A DNA stretch of 46,592 bases from JALYJG01 sp033763555 (GTDB lineage: Bacteria; Pseudomonadota; Alphaproteobacteria; UBA9219): positions 1 through 46,592 of the forward strand of contig JANRKK010000044.1 in assembly GCA_033763555.1 (NCBI GenBank). The letters are read 5' to 3'. The notes beneath the pieces are model-generated. The model made no database searches. It worked only from the letters and a program-made list of their open reading frames with translations, and was not told the origin of the DNA. Made by a program: the position numbers and the translations under genes. Below are positions 24,924 to 32,624 of the stretch, piece by piece (the stretch's first letter is position 1; each line of letters opens with the position of its first letter).

Positions 24924-25337
24924 ATGGCCAGCGAAGTAACAGATATTTTCAGCATCTCAGGTTCGGCCTTGCGCGCGCAAGACCAGCGTATGAAGGTCAT
25001 TGCTGAAAATATTGCCAATGCAGGGACAACGCCTGCAACAGCGACACAGAAACCCTATCAGCGCCAGATCATCACTTTCAAAAATGAATTCGATAAGGCG
25101 CTCGGCGCCTATAAAGTGAAAGTCGCCGGAGTCCGTTCTGACCCCAGTGATTTCATCAAGAAATACGATCCCGCCCATCCTGCCGCGGATGCGCAGGGCT
25201 ATGTCATGACGCCGAACGTCAATACGCTGGTCGAAACCATGGATATGGGTGAAGCCAACCGCGCCTATCAGGCGAATTTGAGTGTGATCGAAGCGGCGCG
25301 CGGCATGGTGCTGCACACAATCCAGCTTCTGCAATGA
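24924..25337 (+). CDS. flgC: flagellar basal-body rod protein FlgC
   Basis: FlgC is a proximal rod subunit adjoining FlgB. The 137-residue protein shows 'ALRAQDQRMKVIAENIANAGT' (as two parts, about 15-35), the 'YKVKVAGVRSDPSDFIKKYDP' core and the C-terminal 'VETMDMGEANRAYQANLSVI' heptad region that mediates assembly. Length matches the family. Second gene of the flgB-flgC-fliE operon. Confidence 0.96.
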   Translation: MASEVTDIFSISGSALRAQDQRMKVIAENIANAGTTPATATQKPYQRQIITFKNEFDKALGAYKVKVAGVRSDPSDFIKKYDPAHPAADAQGYVMTPNVNTLVETMDMGEANRAYQANLSVIEAARGMVLHTIQLLQ

Positions 25338-25348
25338 TGAGGTAGCCT

Positions 25349-25651
25349 ATGGTTATGAATGTCGCTGATGCTCTCGCCGCCTATCGCCAGGGCGGTGGCC
25401 TGTCGGGCAAGCAGGGTGTTGTGGATGCCGGAGGCGAAAGCTTCTCCGATGCCTTGAAGACTTTTGCCGGGGATGCCGTGAAATCGCTTCAGGAAGGCGA
25501 AAAGGCAGCAACGGCAGGTGCCACGGGTAAGGCCGACCTCACCAGCATTGTAACGGCGATCAACAGCGCCGAGCTGATGCTGCAAACTGTCGTGACCATT
25601 CGCGACAAGGTTATCGCCGCCTATCAAGACATCACCAAGATGCCTATTTGA
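25349..25651 (+). CDS. fliE: flagellar hook-basal body complex protein FliE
   Basis: FliE joins the rod to the MS ring and export gate. The 100-residue protein has the conserved C-terminal half: 'SFSDALKTFAGDAVKSLQEGEKAA', 'DLTSIVTAINSAELMLQTVVTIRDKVIAAYQDI' (about residues 30-96, quoted in parts). ATG 25349 follows GAGGTAGCCT; ATG 25355 is an alternative. fliQ, which often comes next, is not here. The last eight bases overlap the stop of a convergent unknown gene. Confidence 0.94.
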   Translation: MVMNVADALAAYRQGGGLSGKQGVVDAGGESFSDALKTFAGDAVKSLQEGEKAATAGATGKADLTSIVTAINSAELMLQTVVTIRDKVIAAYQDITKMPI

Positions 25652-26048
25652 CGCTTGCTCTCGGGCCCTTGCTCACTCTGTGAATTTGCTTCTTTGGCCG
25701 TGCGGGAGTGGTGCTATCTGTAGGGGTTTCTGTACTGGCTTCTGCCTTCTTTTTCTTTAGTTCATCGCGCACGGCATCAGAGTTCAAGCCCAAAGCGCTG
25801 CATATATTCTCAAAAGAATACGTTCCTCTCGAGCTTTCACTTGCAAACCAATTAATAGCGTCACGATATTCGCGTCGCGCAGTCGTTTCTTCAGGTTCAG
25901 GGAGCAGCGCAATCTTCCATGCGTCTTCAAATACAGCTACCATAAGTTCTTTTTCGTCAGCAGAGTATGCTCTGGATGGCGAGTGAAACTGTTCGGGCAA
26001 TACAGCTTCAAGTCCTAAAATACTATCCACATTTGATGGTAATGACAT
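25644..26048 (-). CDS. hypothetical protein, 134 aa
   Basis: Function unknown. The middle (about residues 30-90) reads 'LMVAVFEDAWKIAL', 'RREYRDAINWFASE' and 'YSFENICSALGLNSDAV', a pattern seen in small uncharacterised bacterial proteins in which a helix is followed by 'FSF.NIC..LG.D'. It may be a small DNA-binding-like helical domain; this is a weak inference. The C-terminal 35 residues are Lys/Thr/Pro-rich and disordered. GGAGG precedes ATG 26048. Lower GC than the flagellar genes. Confidence 0.7.
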   Translation of the reverse strand: MSLPSNVDSILGLEAVLPEQFHSPSRAYSADEKELMVAVFEDAWKIALLPEPEETTARREYRDAINWFASESSRGTYSFENICSALGLNSDAVRDELKKKKAEASTETPTDSTTPARPKKQIHRVSKGPRASVK

Positions 26049-26151
26049 TTTGCCTCCGCACGTTGCTATGAATTCAATATATTTTTCCGTTGAAAGAAGG
26101 CCACTTTAGATTTTTGGTGTGTTGACAGTCAAGAAAGGCAAATATTTTCAC

Positions 26152-26172
26152 GATTAACCATAAAGGTTAATC
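26152..26172 (-). terminator. 8-bp hairpin at the end of dapD
   Basis: On the minus strand GATTAACC, five bases, GGTTAATC covers the dapD stop codon. The bases that follow are A/T-rich but contain no long T-run, so it is at best a weak terminator or an mRNA 3' stabiliser. Confidence 0.3.
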
Positions 26173-27027
26173 CCTCAACAGCTCATTCACCGATGTTTTG
26201 GAGCGGGTTTTTTCATCCACGCGTTTGACGATTACGGCGCAGGCGAGCGAGGGGCCTGGCTGGCTGTTGGGCAGAGGCTTGCCTGGCATGGCACCTGGCA
26301 CAACCACCGAATAAGCGGGCACGCGGCCCATGAAAGTTTCTCCGGTCGTGCGGTCGATAATTTTCGTTGATGCGCCGATAAAAACACCCATCGACAAGAC
26401 AGAGCCTTCTTCGACAATCACGCCTTCGGCGACTTCTGAGCGCGCCCCGATAAAACAATTATCCTCGATAATGACAGGATTGGCCTGTAACGGCTCCAGC
26501 ACACCGCCAAGACCAACGCCGCCCGAGATGTGGCAGTTCTTGCCAACCTGTGCGCAGGAGCCGACCGTGCACCAGGTGTCGATCATTGTGCCCTCGCCGA
26601 CGTAAGCGCCGAGATTGATGAAAGAAGGCATCAGAACGGCACCCGGTGCGATATAAGCCGAATAACGCACCACGCAATCCGGCACGGCGCGGAACCCGGC
26701 TTTGGCGAAGCGGTCATTGGTCCAGCCTGCGAATTTGGATGGCACCTTGTCCCACCAACCGCTGCCTTCCGGGCCACCGGGGATGAGCGTTGAATCATTC
26801 AACCGGAAAGAAAGCAGCACAGCTTTTTTTAACCATTGATGTGTTTGCCACGCGCCATTGATTTTCTCGGCCACGCGAAAACGGCCTTCATCCAATCCGG
26901 CGAGTACTTCGTTAACAGCATCGCGCACAGCGCCTTGGGTCGCCGTCGAAATATCCGCGCGTTTTTCCCATGCCTCATCGATGAGGGAGGGCAGGTCTTG
27001 CTGATGGCTGGATTTAATTGCGTGCAT
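26167..27027 (-). CDS. dapD: 2,3,4,5-tetrahydropyridine-2,6-dicarboxylate N-succinyltransferase
   Basis: DapD succinylates tetrahydrodipicolinate in the lysine/DAP pathway, feeding both lysine and peptidoglycan. The 286-residue product has the left-handed beta-helix built of hexapeptide repeats (about 110-240; 'AYIAPGAVLMPSFINLGAYVG', 'VEEGSVLSMGVFIG' and neighbours) and the usual N-terminal helical domain. ATG 27027 (MHAIKSSHQQDL) is chosen; it overlaps the stop of mgtC by 14 bases. The longer frame reaching 27120 only reads mgtC out of frame. Confidence 0.95.
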   Translation of the reverse strand: MHAIKSSHQQDLPSLIDEAWEKRADISTATQGAVRDAVNEVLAGLDEGRFRVAEKINGAWQTHQWLKKAVLLSFRLNDSTLIPGGPEGSGWWDKVPSKFAGWTNDRFAKAGFRAVPDCVVRYSAYIAPGAVLMPSFINLGAYVGEGTMIDTWCTVGSCAQVGKNCHISGGVGLGGVLEPLQANPVIIEDNCFIGARSEVAEGVIVEEGSVLSMGVFIGASTKIIDRTTGETFMGRVPAYSVVVPGAMPGKPLPNSQPGPSLACAVIVKRVDEKTRSKTSVNELLRD

Positions 27028-27757
27028 GCGACAGGTGAAAGCTTTCCACGCCTTCGGCGGCTGAGAGGCTACGACCCAGATGAATGAGAGAGTCACCTTT
27101 GCCGCGTCCAAGGGAAACAATCACAAAGCGCCATTCCGGCATGCCGCCATGCTCACCCACGGCAAAAGAGCCGCGCGCGATTTCGTAGCCATGGTCAAGA
27201 AACATCCGCCGCATATGGGATTCTGATGGTACGATAGCCTTCTGGAAGTGCAGCGTGACAGCAATGGCGTGGCGTGAAGGGAAAAAATTCTCCAGCTTGG
27301 CGCCCCACATCATAAAAATCGCCGACAGAACGGCCAACATAATGGCCGCACCATGAAATCCCACGCCGACCAGAACGCCAATGGCCGCGACGGTCCAGAT
27401 CGAGGCCGCCGTGGTCAGGCCGCTGATGTTTAGCCCGTCGCGCATGATGACGCCTGCGCCGAGGAAGCCGATGCCTGTAATAACCCCTTGAATGACACGC
27501 GTCGGGTCAGCAGTTGCCGCCATGATGTGCCCGCCGAACCAGAACTCCGGATAGCCGGAAATTACCGTCAACGCGCAGGACGCCATGCAGACCAGGCCAT
27601 AGGTGCGCATACCTGCTGCACGGCCGCGATAGGAACGCTCATACCCGACGACAAGGCCAAGCATCAGCGCGCCGACAATATTCATGAAGACGACAAAGTT
27701 GGCTGAAATTTCAGCTTCGGCCCAATAGCTGGACAGCGATTTAAGGAAGGAATCCAT
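27014..27757 (-). CDS. MgtC/SapB family membrane protein
   Basis: A 247-residue inner-membrane protein. The MgtC signature is clear: 'LGLVVGYERSYRGRAAGMRTYGLV' (about 31-54, in parts), 'RVIQGVITGIGFLGAGVIMRDG' and 'LTTAASIWTVAAIGVLVGVG', with four to five helices. A cytoplasmic ACT-like tail of about 90 residues follows. MgtC proteins are linked to growth in low magnesium and to control of the F-ATPase in pathogens; in free-living bacteria the role is unclear. ATG 27757 is preceded by GGAG. It precedes and overlaps dapD. Confidence 0.9.
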   Translation of the reverse strand: MDSFLKSLSSYWAEAEISANFVVFMNIVGALMLGLVVGYERSYRGRAAGMRTYGLVCMASCALTVISGYPEFWFGGHIMAATADPTRVIQGVITGIGFLGAGVIMRDGLNISGLTTAASIWTVAAIGVLVGVGFHGAAIMLAVLSAIFMMWGAKLENFFPSRHAIAVTLHFQKAIVPSESHMRRMFLDHGYEIARGSFAVGEHGGMPEWRFVIVSLGRGKGDSLIHLGRSLSAAEGVESFHLSHARN

Positions 27758-27862
27758 ATGAAAAGCTCCTACTTTCATGGATACAGGGCAAAATACCCCT
27801 TATCAAGTCATCATTATGTGGAACTGGCTTGCTGAGCCGTAGCTCGCGCAGCGAGCGAAGGC

Positions 27863-27948
27863 TGGTGCCCCAGGAGGGACTTGAACCCCCACGTTGTTGC
27901 CAACAACAGATTTTGAGTCTGCCGCGTCTGCCATTCCGCCACTGGGGC
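27863..27948 (-). tRNA. tRNA-Leu (CAA)
   Basis: The minus strand gives a full class-II tRNA with acceptor stem GCCCCAG...CTGGGGC, an encoded CCA end at 27863-27865, a long variable arm (GTTGGCAAC-type hairpin) and a T-arm 'GGTTCAAGTCC'. The anticodon loop CTCAAAA gives anticodon CAA, reading UUG. The acceptor and anticodon stems pair fully. Confidence 0.95.
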
Positions 27949-28017
27949 TTGCCTGCCTGGAAGCAGGGAGGGCGATCATAGCGGCCGGAAGCTGCGCGTC
28001 AATCGCTGAAAGCAAAG

Positions 28018-28053
28018 AAAAAGCGGGGGTCCTTCACCGGGCCCCCGCTTCTC
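28018..28053 (-). terminator. intrinsic terminator after the DUF1761 gene
   Basis: On the minus strand AGCGGGGG...CCCCCGCT forms a strong GC stem followed by TTTTTC. It lies 14 bases beyond the stop of the gene at 28068, and upstream of the tRNA gene. This is the best intrinsic terminator in the window. Confidence 0.8.
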
Positions 28054-28067
28054 TAAAGACTGCTGAC

Positions 28068-28472
28068 TTAGGCTTTTTTCAGCTTAATAACCACAATGCC
28101 CGTCAGGATCGTTGTGATCACCACATGTGTGAAGACCACCAACAGAACGATCTTGCCGAAGCCCATCAGGTTCAACAGCATGATGATCGGCAAACCGATC
28201 GCGAACGTGCCGACTGTCAGGCCCAGCTTCAGAGCGCCGCCGACATCCTTGGTGCTGGTCACTTTGACGAGCATTTCAAGAATATGCGTCAGGCCATAGC
28301 TGGTCAGGATAATCAGCAGCAGCGATATGACATCCATCTTGAGGAAATCGATGCCATGGCCACCACCAGCCGTAATCACATCACCAAACAGATATGGGCC
28401 GTACCACAGGTAACCCATAACAAACTGCACGACGACTGCCGTCAGCAGAGTGAACACATTCAGCTTACCCAT
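28068..28472 (-). CDS. DUF1761 family membrane protein
   Basis: A 134-residue protein with four hydrophobic helices. The first helix holds 'VVVQFVMGYLWYGPYLFG' (about 11-28), the pattern I associate with the DUF1761 family of unknown function. ATG 28472 has a strong GGGGAGG site; an upstream start at 28508 adds a poor N-terminus. Single gene with its own strong terminator. Confidence 0.8.
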   Translation of the reverse strand: MGKLNVFTLLTAVVVQFVMGYLWYGPYLFGDVITAGGGHGIDFLKMDVISLLLIILTSYGLTHILEMLVKVTSTKDVGGALKLGLTVGTFAIGLPIIMLLNLMGFGKIVLLVVFTHVVITTILTGIVVIKLKKA

Positions 28473-28602
28473 TTTAGTCCTCCCCTTTGAAACGCAATGG
28501 AAGCCCATTGCACGAAGATTCTAATCGATCATGATTGACGGAGGCTTAGGATTTCCGTTGTGCAGCGCGCGAATAGGTGAGCAGCTTTGCACGCGCAATA
28601 AC

Positions 28603-28630
28603 GCGACCGCCGTAGCTATCTCGCGGTCGC
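28603..28630. repeat. perfect 8-bp GC-rich inverted repeat
   Basis: GCGACCGC and GCGGTCGC are separated by twelve bases in the 260-base spacer between the DUF1761 gene and the next minus-strand gene. A-run on the right (28631-28636) means T's precede, not follow, the stem on the minus strand, so it does not look like a terminator for minus-strand genes. The rest of the spacer shows nothing recognisable. Confidence 0.4.
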
Positions 28631-28731
28631 AAAAAAGCAGGGTAAAGGAAGCTTAAATTTCCTGTTTCATACATACAGGCTTGTGATTGCCGAAATTTGG
28701 CAATCGGACGGCGAAGAAAAAAGCGCCGGAA

Positions 28732-29196
28732 TTAGCGGCTGTTGTAAAGCCGTACATAGGAATCTTGGGTCGCACGCTCGGCTTGATCCCAAGTCAGCGT
28801 TGAACTGCCGCGCGCCTGATCCCATCCGGCGCGCATGCGTTCTTTGTCGAGTTCGCTGTATGGCATGCCATTATTCTGGCGGTAAGCCGTCACACCGTAC
28901 TGGTAGGCTGGCTCATAAGCTGAATAATCGACGCTCCGGCTGTAATAGGGGCGCGATGAATATTCATTACGCCAATATTGATTTTCGGTTGTCCAATTTG
29001 TTGTCGGTGTCGCTTGCGGTGCTGCAACCGGGACATTAACCCGCGTCGGTGCCGGAGGTTGTGTCGGCAATCCTTGTGCACCGCCGGGTGAGCCCGCACT
29101 GCTGGTCATTCCACCCACATCCGCCATGACCGATGTTGAAAAGGCGAGAAGGGCTCCAAGCGCCATGATGCGTGTGGTGGTGGAATAATTTTTCAT
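28732..29196 (-). CDS. secreted protein of unknown function, Tyr/Arg-rich
   Basis: A 154-residue product with a clear signal peptide (cleavage near VMA-DV, residue 25), a Pro/Gly/Ala linker (30-65), and a C-terminal domain with 'YWRNEYSSRPYYSRSVDYSAY', 'PAYQYGVTAYRQN' and 'STLTWDQAERATQDSY' (quoted in parts). This matches a family of small periplasmic proteins in Proteobacteria that have a 'WR..Y.SRPY' opening and end in 'LDWDRAK.ATRDAW'-like helices. No function is known to me. Single gene. Confidence 0.8.
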   Translation of the reverse strand: MKNYSTTTRIMALGALLAFSTSVMADVGGMTSSAGSPGGAQGLPTQPPAPTRVNVPVAAPQATPTTNWTTENQYWRNEYSSRPYYSRSVDYSAYEPAYQYGVTAYRQNNGMPYSELDKERMRAGWDQARGSSTLTWDQAERATQDSYVRLYNSR

Positions 29197-29339
29197 GGCT
29201 TGGCTCCGTGGCTGCTGTTGTCGGACAGGGGCAGATTCTCAGGAATGAAATAAATTCTCCATGCCCAAGAAAGATGGCTGTATAAGAGAAACGTATAGAA
29301 CTGTGTACATCAAGCGACGGGCTTGCTATCTGATTCTGT

Positions 29340-29834
29340 ATGACAGAAGACTTGCTTCGCTATGATTTGATGATCGAGGGTGCGCTGCGCAATGTTGTGC
29401 GCGAAACCCTGACGGCGGTGGCCCAGAATGGCCTGCCAGGCGACCATCATTTTTACATTACGTTTCTGACAAATTTTCCGGGTGTTGAGATACCCGATTA
29501 TCTCCGCAAACAGTATCCCGATGAGATGACGATTGTTCTGCAATATCAGTTTTTCGGACTGAAGATTGAAGACGACTATTTCAGCGCCACGCTCAGCTTC
29601 AACAATGTCAAGGAACGCCTGAAAATCCCGCTGGAAGCCATCACGACTTTTGCCGACCCTTCCGTGAATTTCGCCCTTCAATTCCAGTCAGGACAGGGGG
29701 ATGACGAGGAGGGGGACGAAGAAGGCCCGCCGGAACCCTCGGGCGGCAAGGGCAAGGACGACAAATCCAAAACCAAGGCCAAAGACGAAAAACGCGGTGA
29801 AGTCATCAGCCTGGATATGTTCCGCAAGAAATAG
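29340..29834 (+). CDS. sspB: ClpXP adaptor SspB (alphaproteobacterial type)
   Basis: SspB tethers ssrA-tagged and other substrates to ClpX for degradation. The 164-residue protein has the folded substrate-binding domain (about 1-120: 'HHFYITFLTNFPGVEIPDYL', 'YPDEMTIVLQYQF', 'DPSVNFALQF'), an acidic then Lys-rich linker (121-150) and the C-terminal ClpX-binding tail 'GEVISLDMFRKK'. No ribosome site is visible before ATG 29340, so the message may be leaderless or weakly translated. Convergent with the HAD gene six bases on. Confidence 0.93.
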   Translation: MTEDLLRYDLMIEGALRNVVRETLTAVAQNGLPGDHHFYITFLTNFPGVEIPDYLRKQYPDEMTIVLQYQFFGLKIEDDYFSATLSFNNVKERLKIPLEAITTFADPSVNFALQFQSGQGDDEEGDEEGPPEPSGGKGKDDKSKTKAKDEKRGEVISLDMFRKK

Positions 29835-29840
29835 TGCTAG

Positions 29841-30497
29841 CTAGCCCGCGAATAATTTTTCCAGCATCACATGCAGGCTTCGGCAATCCTGGAAGAGAAG
29901 GCTAACCCCTTCCTTTTCAGCTTCTTCCTTGCTGCCGATAAAGACCGGGGTGCAGCCCGCATTGCGTGCGCACTGAACATCCGTACCTGTATCGCCAACA
30001 AACCATATGGAAGCATCCGGCGTTAAGTTGCCATGTTTCAAGGCCATATCGACAGGGTCGCGTGCAGGTTTATCGCGCGGCGCATCCATGGAGCCGATAA
30101 GCGCAAGAAACAGATCATTCCATTTCAGCTGTGCGGATTCCTGGCGGAGATAATCGCCGCGTTTGTTGCTGACAACGAAGGAAGGAATATTCCGGCTCTT
30201 CAGCCACAGCAGCAATTCATGCGAACCGTGACCGGGCTGCAAGCCATATTGGTTCCGTACATCATCAAAGCTTTTATAGAAAATATCATAGGCTTTTTCC
30301 CATTCCTTGCCAAACCATTCGGGGAAAATATCGCGTGCGGCAAGTCCGCAATTCTGGCGGACTTCTTCCATCGTCCATGGCGCTTTATCAAAAGCCTCGC
30401 GCGTTACATTGATCGCGGTGCGAATGGCGGCCCAGCTGTCGACCAGCGTATTGTCCCAATCGAATATCAGGGCGCGAGGGGGCGTAGAGATTTTCAT
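29841..30497 (-). CDS. HAD-family phosphatase, phosphoglycolate phosphatase-like
   Basis: A haloacid-dehalogenase-type hydrolase of 218 residues. Motif 1 is 'FDWDNTLVDSW' (nucleophile Asp13, Asp15), motif 2 'FVVSNKRG', and motif 4 'WFVGDTGTDVQCARNAGC' near residue 170. The helical cap inserted after motif 1 places it in the Gph-like subgroup. The substrate is not known. The start overlaps the stop of coq9 by four bases (ATGA). Confidence 0.87.
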   Translation of the reverse strand: MKISTPPRALIFDWDNTLVDSWAAIRTAINVTREAFDKAPWTMEEVRQNCGLAARDIFPEWFGKEWEKAYDIFYKSFDDVRNQYGLQPGHGSHELLLWLKSRNIPSFVVSNKRGDYLRQESAQLKWNDLFLALIGSMDAPRDKPARDPVDMALKHGNLTPDASIWFVGDTGTDVQCARNAGCTPVFIGSKEEAEKEGVSLLFQDCRSLHVMLEKLFAG

Positions 30498-31108
30498 CCG
30501 GTTTTCAGCTTACTTAGAGTTTGTCCAACTTTCAGTACTTCCGCGATGCGGCGGTCGAGGAATTCCCAGCTGGCCCGGCAGTTAGGGCTTTCATCATCCA
30601 GCCAGAACAGGGTTGTGGCCTTGACAACTCCAGCCAGCAAACCACGCTTGGTGTAAAAATTGAAATCAGTCGATGTGTCACCTGCAGCGCGCCACATCAA
30701 ATCAACCGTGCGATACAACCGTCGCGCTCCCAGATGCCAGTGCAGGGGCATCGCATACCATATCATCAGACGGCGCATGGCTTCGCGGTAGGGCAGCAGA
30801 AATTCCAGCCGTACCCGAACGGCAAAAGCGATTTTTTCCCTGATACGGAGCTTGATAAAGCCTCGGTCTTTGCGAATACGCTCTTCCATGGCTGTGTCAG
30901 CCATACGCCCGAATTCAACGATGATATCCTGAATGCCTTGAGGAAAAAGAAGACTGGCTTCGCCTTGCGGCAGGCCGATCTGTGCCATGCCTTGCACGAA
31001 AGCAGCCTGCGTCCAACCATCGAAGGGAATCTGGGCTAGAACAGCGCGTATGGCCTTGTCCCGTTGGGGCTGTTGGGGGGCAGAAGGTCGGCGCTGTCGG
31101 GCAGTCAT
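30494..31108 (-). CDS. COQ9 family protein (ubiquinone synthesis)
   Basis: COQ9 is a TetR-like lipid-binding protein that helps the hydroxylation steps of ubiquinone synthesis. The 204-residue product begins with a charged tail, then 'AVLAQIPFDGWTQAAFVQGMAQIGL' (about 22-46, in parts). The later 'MLIWYAMPLHW', 'RTVDLMWRAAGDTSTDFNFYTKRGLLAGV' region (about 120-165) carries the family hallmark 'D.S.D.N.YTKR..L'. Divergent from rpsU. Coupled to the HAD gene. Confidence 0.9.
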   Translation of the reverse strand: MTARQRRPSAPQQPQRDKAIRAVLAQIPFDGWTQAAFVQGMAQIGLPQGEASLLFPQGIQDIIVEFGRMADTAMEERIRKDRGFIKLRIREKIAFAVRVRLEFLLPYREAMRRLMIWYAMPLHWHLGARRLYRTVDLMWRAAGDTSTDFNFYTKRGLLAGVVKATTLFWLDDESPNCRASWEFLDRRIAEVLKVGQTLSKLKTG

Positions 31109-31245
31109 TTTATTCTTTTTACATCATAAGGTTACACGATCAACCTAATTCAAAAGCCCACAAAGAAAGGCTTCCCCCTAACTTCTTGATTGTGTTATAG
31201 AGGCCGGAAATCAACCCGTTAAGCCCCTTAAGGAGGGATGGATTC

Positions 31246-31449
31246 GTGCAGGTTTTAGTTCGTGACAACAATGTCGACCAGGCGCTTCGCGCCCTGAAAA
31301 AGAAAATGCAGCGCGAAGGCATTTTCCGTGAAATGAAATTACGCCGCAATTACGAAAAACCCTCCGAAAAAAAGGCTCGTGAAAAAGCCGAATCCGTCCG
31401 CCGTCAGCGGAAAGTGGAGCGCAAGCGTAAAGAGCGCGAAGGATTCTGA
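31246..31449 (+). CDS. rpsU: 30S ribosomal protein S21
   Basis: S21 binds the 3' end of 16S rRNA and assists initiation. The 67-residue basic protein starts 'MQVLVRDNNVDQALRALKKKM', with 'FREMKLRRNYEKPSEKKARE' following (in parts), a standard alphaproteobacterial S21. The start is GTG at 31246 after AAGGAGGG. Six bases separate it from the glycosyltransferase gene. Confidence 0.96.
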   Translation: MQVLVRDNNVDQALRALKKKMQREGIFREMKLRRNYEKPSEKKAREKAESVRRQRKVERKRKEREGF

Positions 31450-31455
31450 CCCTTA

Positions 31456-32388
31456 ATGGTCGATCTTTCGATCATTCTTCCTTTTTACAACGAGGCTCGT
31501 ACTGTCCGGCAGCTTTTTCAAAGGCTGTATCCGGTTCTAGGCAAGCTTGAACTGAATTACGAAATTCTCTGCATCGATGACGGCAGCACGGACGGCACTT
31601 TCGCTGTTTTGCAGCATGAGCGCGAGTTTGACCGCCGTATCCGCATCGTGCGGATGGCGCGTAATTTCGGCAAGGAAGCGGCGTTGACATGCGGATTGCA
31701 GATAGCGCGCGGCAAATGCGCCATTACGATGGACAGCGATCTGCAGCATCCACCAGAACTTATTCCTGACCTTCTACAGAAATGGCGCGACGGCGTGGCG
31801 ATGGTTTATGCCGTCCGGCGTAACCGCGATACCGACAGTGGGTTGCGGCGCTTTTGTTCCCGCGCTTTTTATGCCGTTTTTGGCATGATCGCTGACATCA
31901 AAATACCCGAAGGGGCAGGGGATTTCTGCCTGCTTGACCGCAAGGTTATTGAAGCTGTGAACACTTTGCCCGAACGTAACCGCTTCATGAAGGGTCTGGT
32001 AACATGGGTGGGTTTCAATAACGATGTTGTGCCTTTCGATGTTGCTCCCCGGTCAGATGGGCATTCCAACTGGAATTTTTTCCGTCTTATCCGTTTTGCC
32101 TTTGATGGCATCTCATCTTTCAGCACTTTGCCGTTGCGCGTCTGGACATGGGGTGGCGCGGCGATTTCCCTGATTGCTCTGGCCTATGGTCTCTATCTCA
32201 CCTTGCACACATTGCTGTTGGGCGTTGATGTACCTGGTTACGCTTCGGTAATGGTCGGCATTCTGTTGCTGGGAGGCATCCAGCTTTTGGGACTCGGTGT
32301 GATCGGTGAATATCTGGCGCGGGTCTTTACCGAGGTGAAAGCCCGCCCGATCTATTTCGTCGCCGACCGTGTCGGCTTTGATGATTAA
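31456..32388 (+). CDS. family-2 glycosyltransferase, polyprenyl-phosphate sugar transferase type
   Basis: A membrane-bound GT2 enzyme of 310 residues, like DPM1/GtrB/ArnC: it moves a sugar from a nucleotide to polyprenyl phosphate for envelope glycan modification. 'LSIILPFYNEARTVRQLF' opens the catalytic domain, 'ILCIDDGSTDGT' binds nucleotide, and 'ITMDSDLQHPPELI' carries the metal-binding acidic pair. Two C-terminal helices (about 230-255 and 265-290) anchor it. The sugar is unknown. Directly after rpsU, an unusual partner. Confidence 0.9.
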   Translation: MVDLSIILPFYNEARTVRQLFQRLYPVLGKLELNYEILCIDDGSTDGTFAVLQHEREFDRRIRIVRMARNFGKEAALTCGLQIARGKCAITMDSDLQHPPELIPDLLQKWRDGVAMVYAVRRNRDTDSGLRRFCSRAFYAVFGMIADIKIPEGAGDFCLLDRKVIEAVNTLPERNRFMKGLVTWVGFNNDVVPFDVAPRSDGHSNWNFFRLIRFAFDGISSFSTLPLRVWTWGGAAISLIALAYGLYLTLHTLLLGVDVPGYASVMVGILLLGGIQLLGLGVIGEYLARVFTEVKARPIYFVADRVGFDD

Positions 32389-32390
32389 TT

Positions 32391-32408
32391 TTGCTGCACA
32401 TGCAGCAA
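32391..32408 (+). other. perfect 7-bp stem-loop after the glycosyltransferase gene
   Basis: TTGCTGC, loop ACAT, GCAGCAA, two bases beyond the stop. No T-run follows, so it may be a 3' end stabiliser rather than a terminator. The remaining 216 bases to the next gene show no other clear element. Confidence 0.35.
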
Positions 32409-32624
32409 CATGCAGGAAAAATGGGGTTTTTGGCTTACCTGAAACTATTTGCCGCGCTTTAAAAGGCGCCTGATTTTCCCTATATTCACCGCAGCCGCAG
32501 ATAGAATTTTTACTGCCGTATCAATCAGAATAGGGCCTTGGGAATTATGGATATGCTTGCACAAGAAGATAGGGAACGGCATAGTCGGGGCCCCCGCCAT
32601 TCCGTTGATTCGCGAAGGTCACTC

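Noticed and set aside
28603..28630. GCGACCGC/GCGGTCGC hairpin as a terminator
   Set aside because: The A/T-run is on the wrong side for minus-strand transcripts, and no plus-strand gene precedes it.
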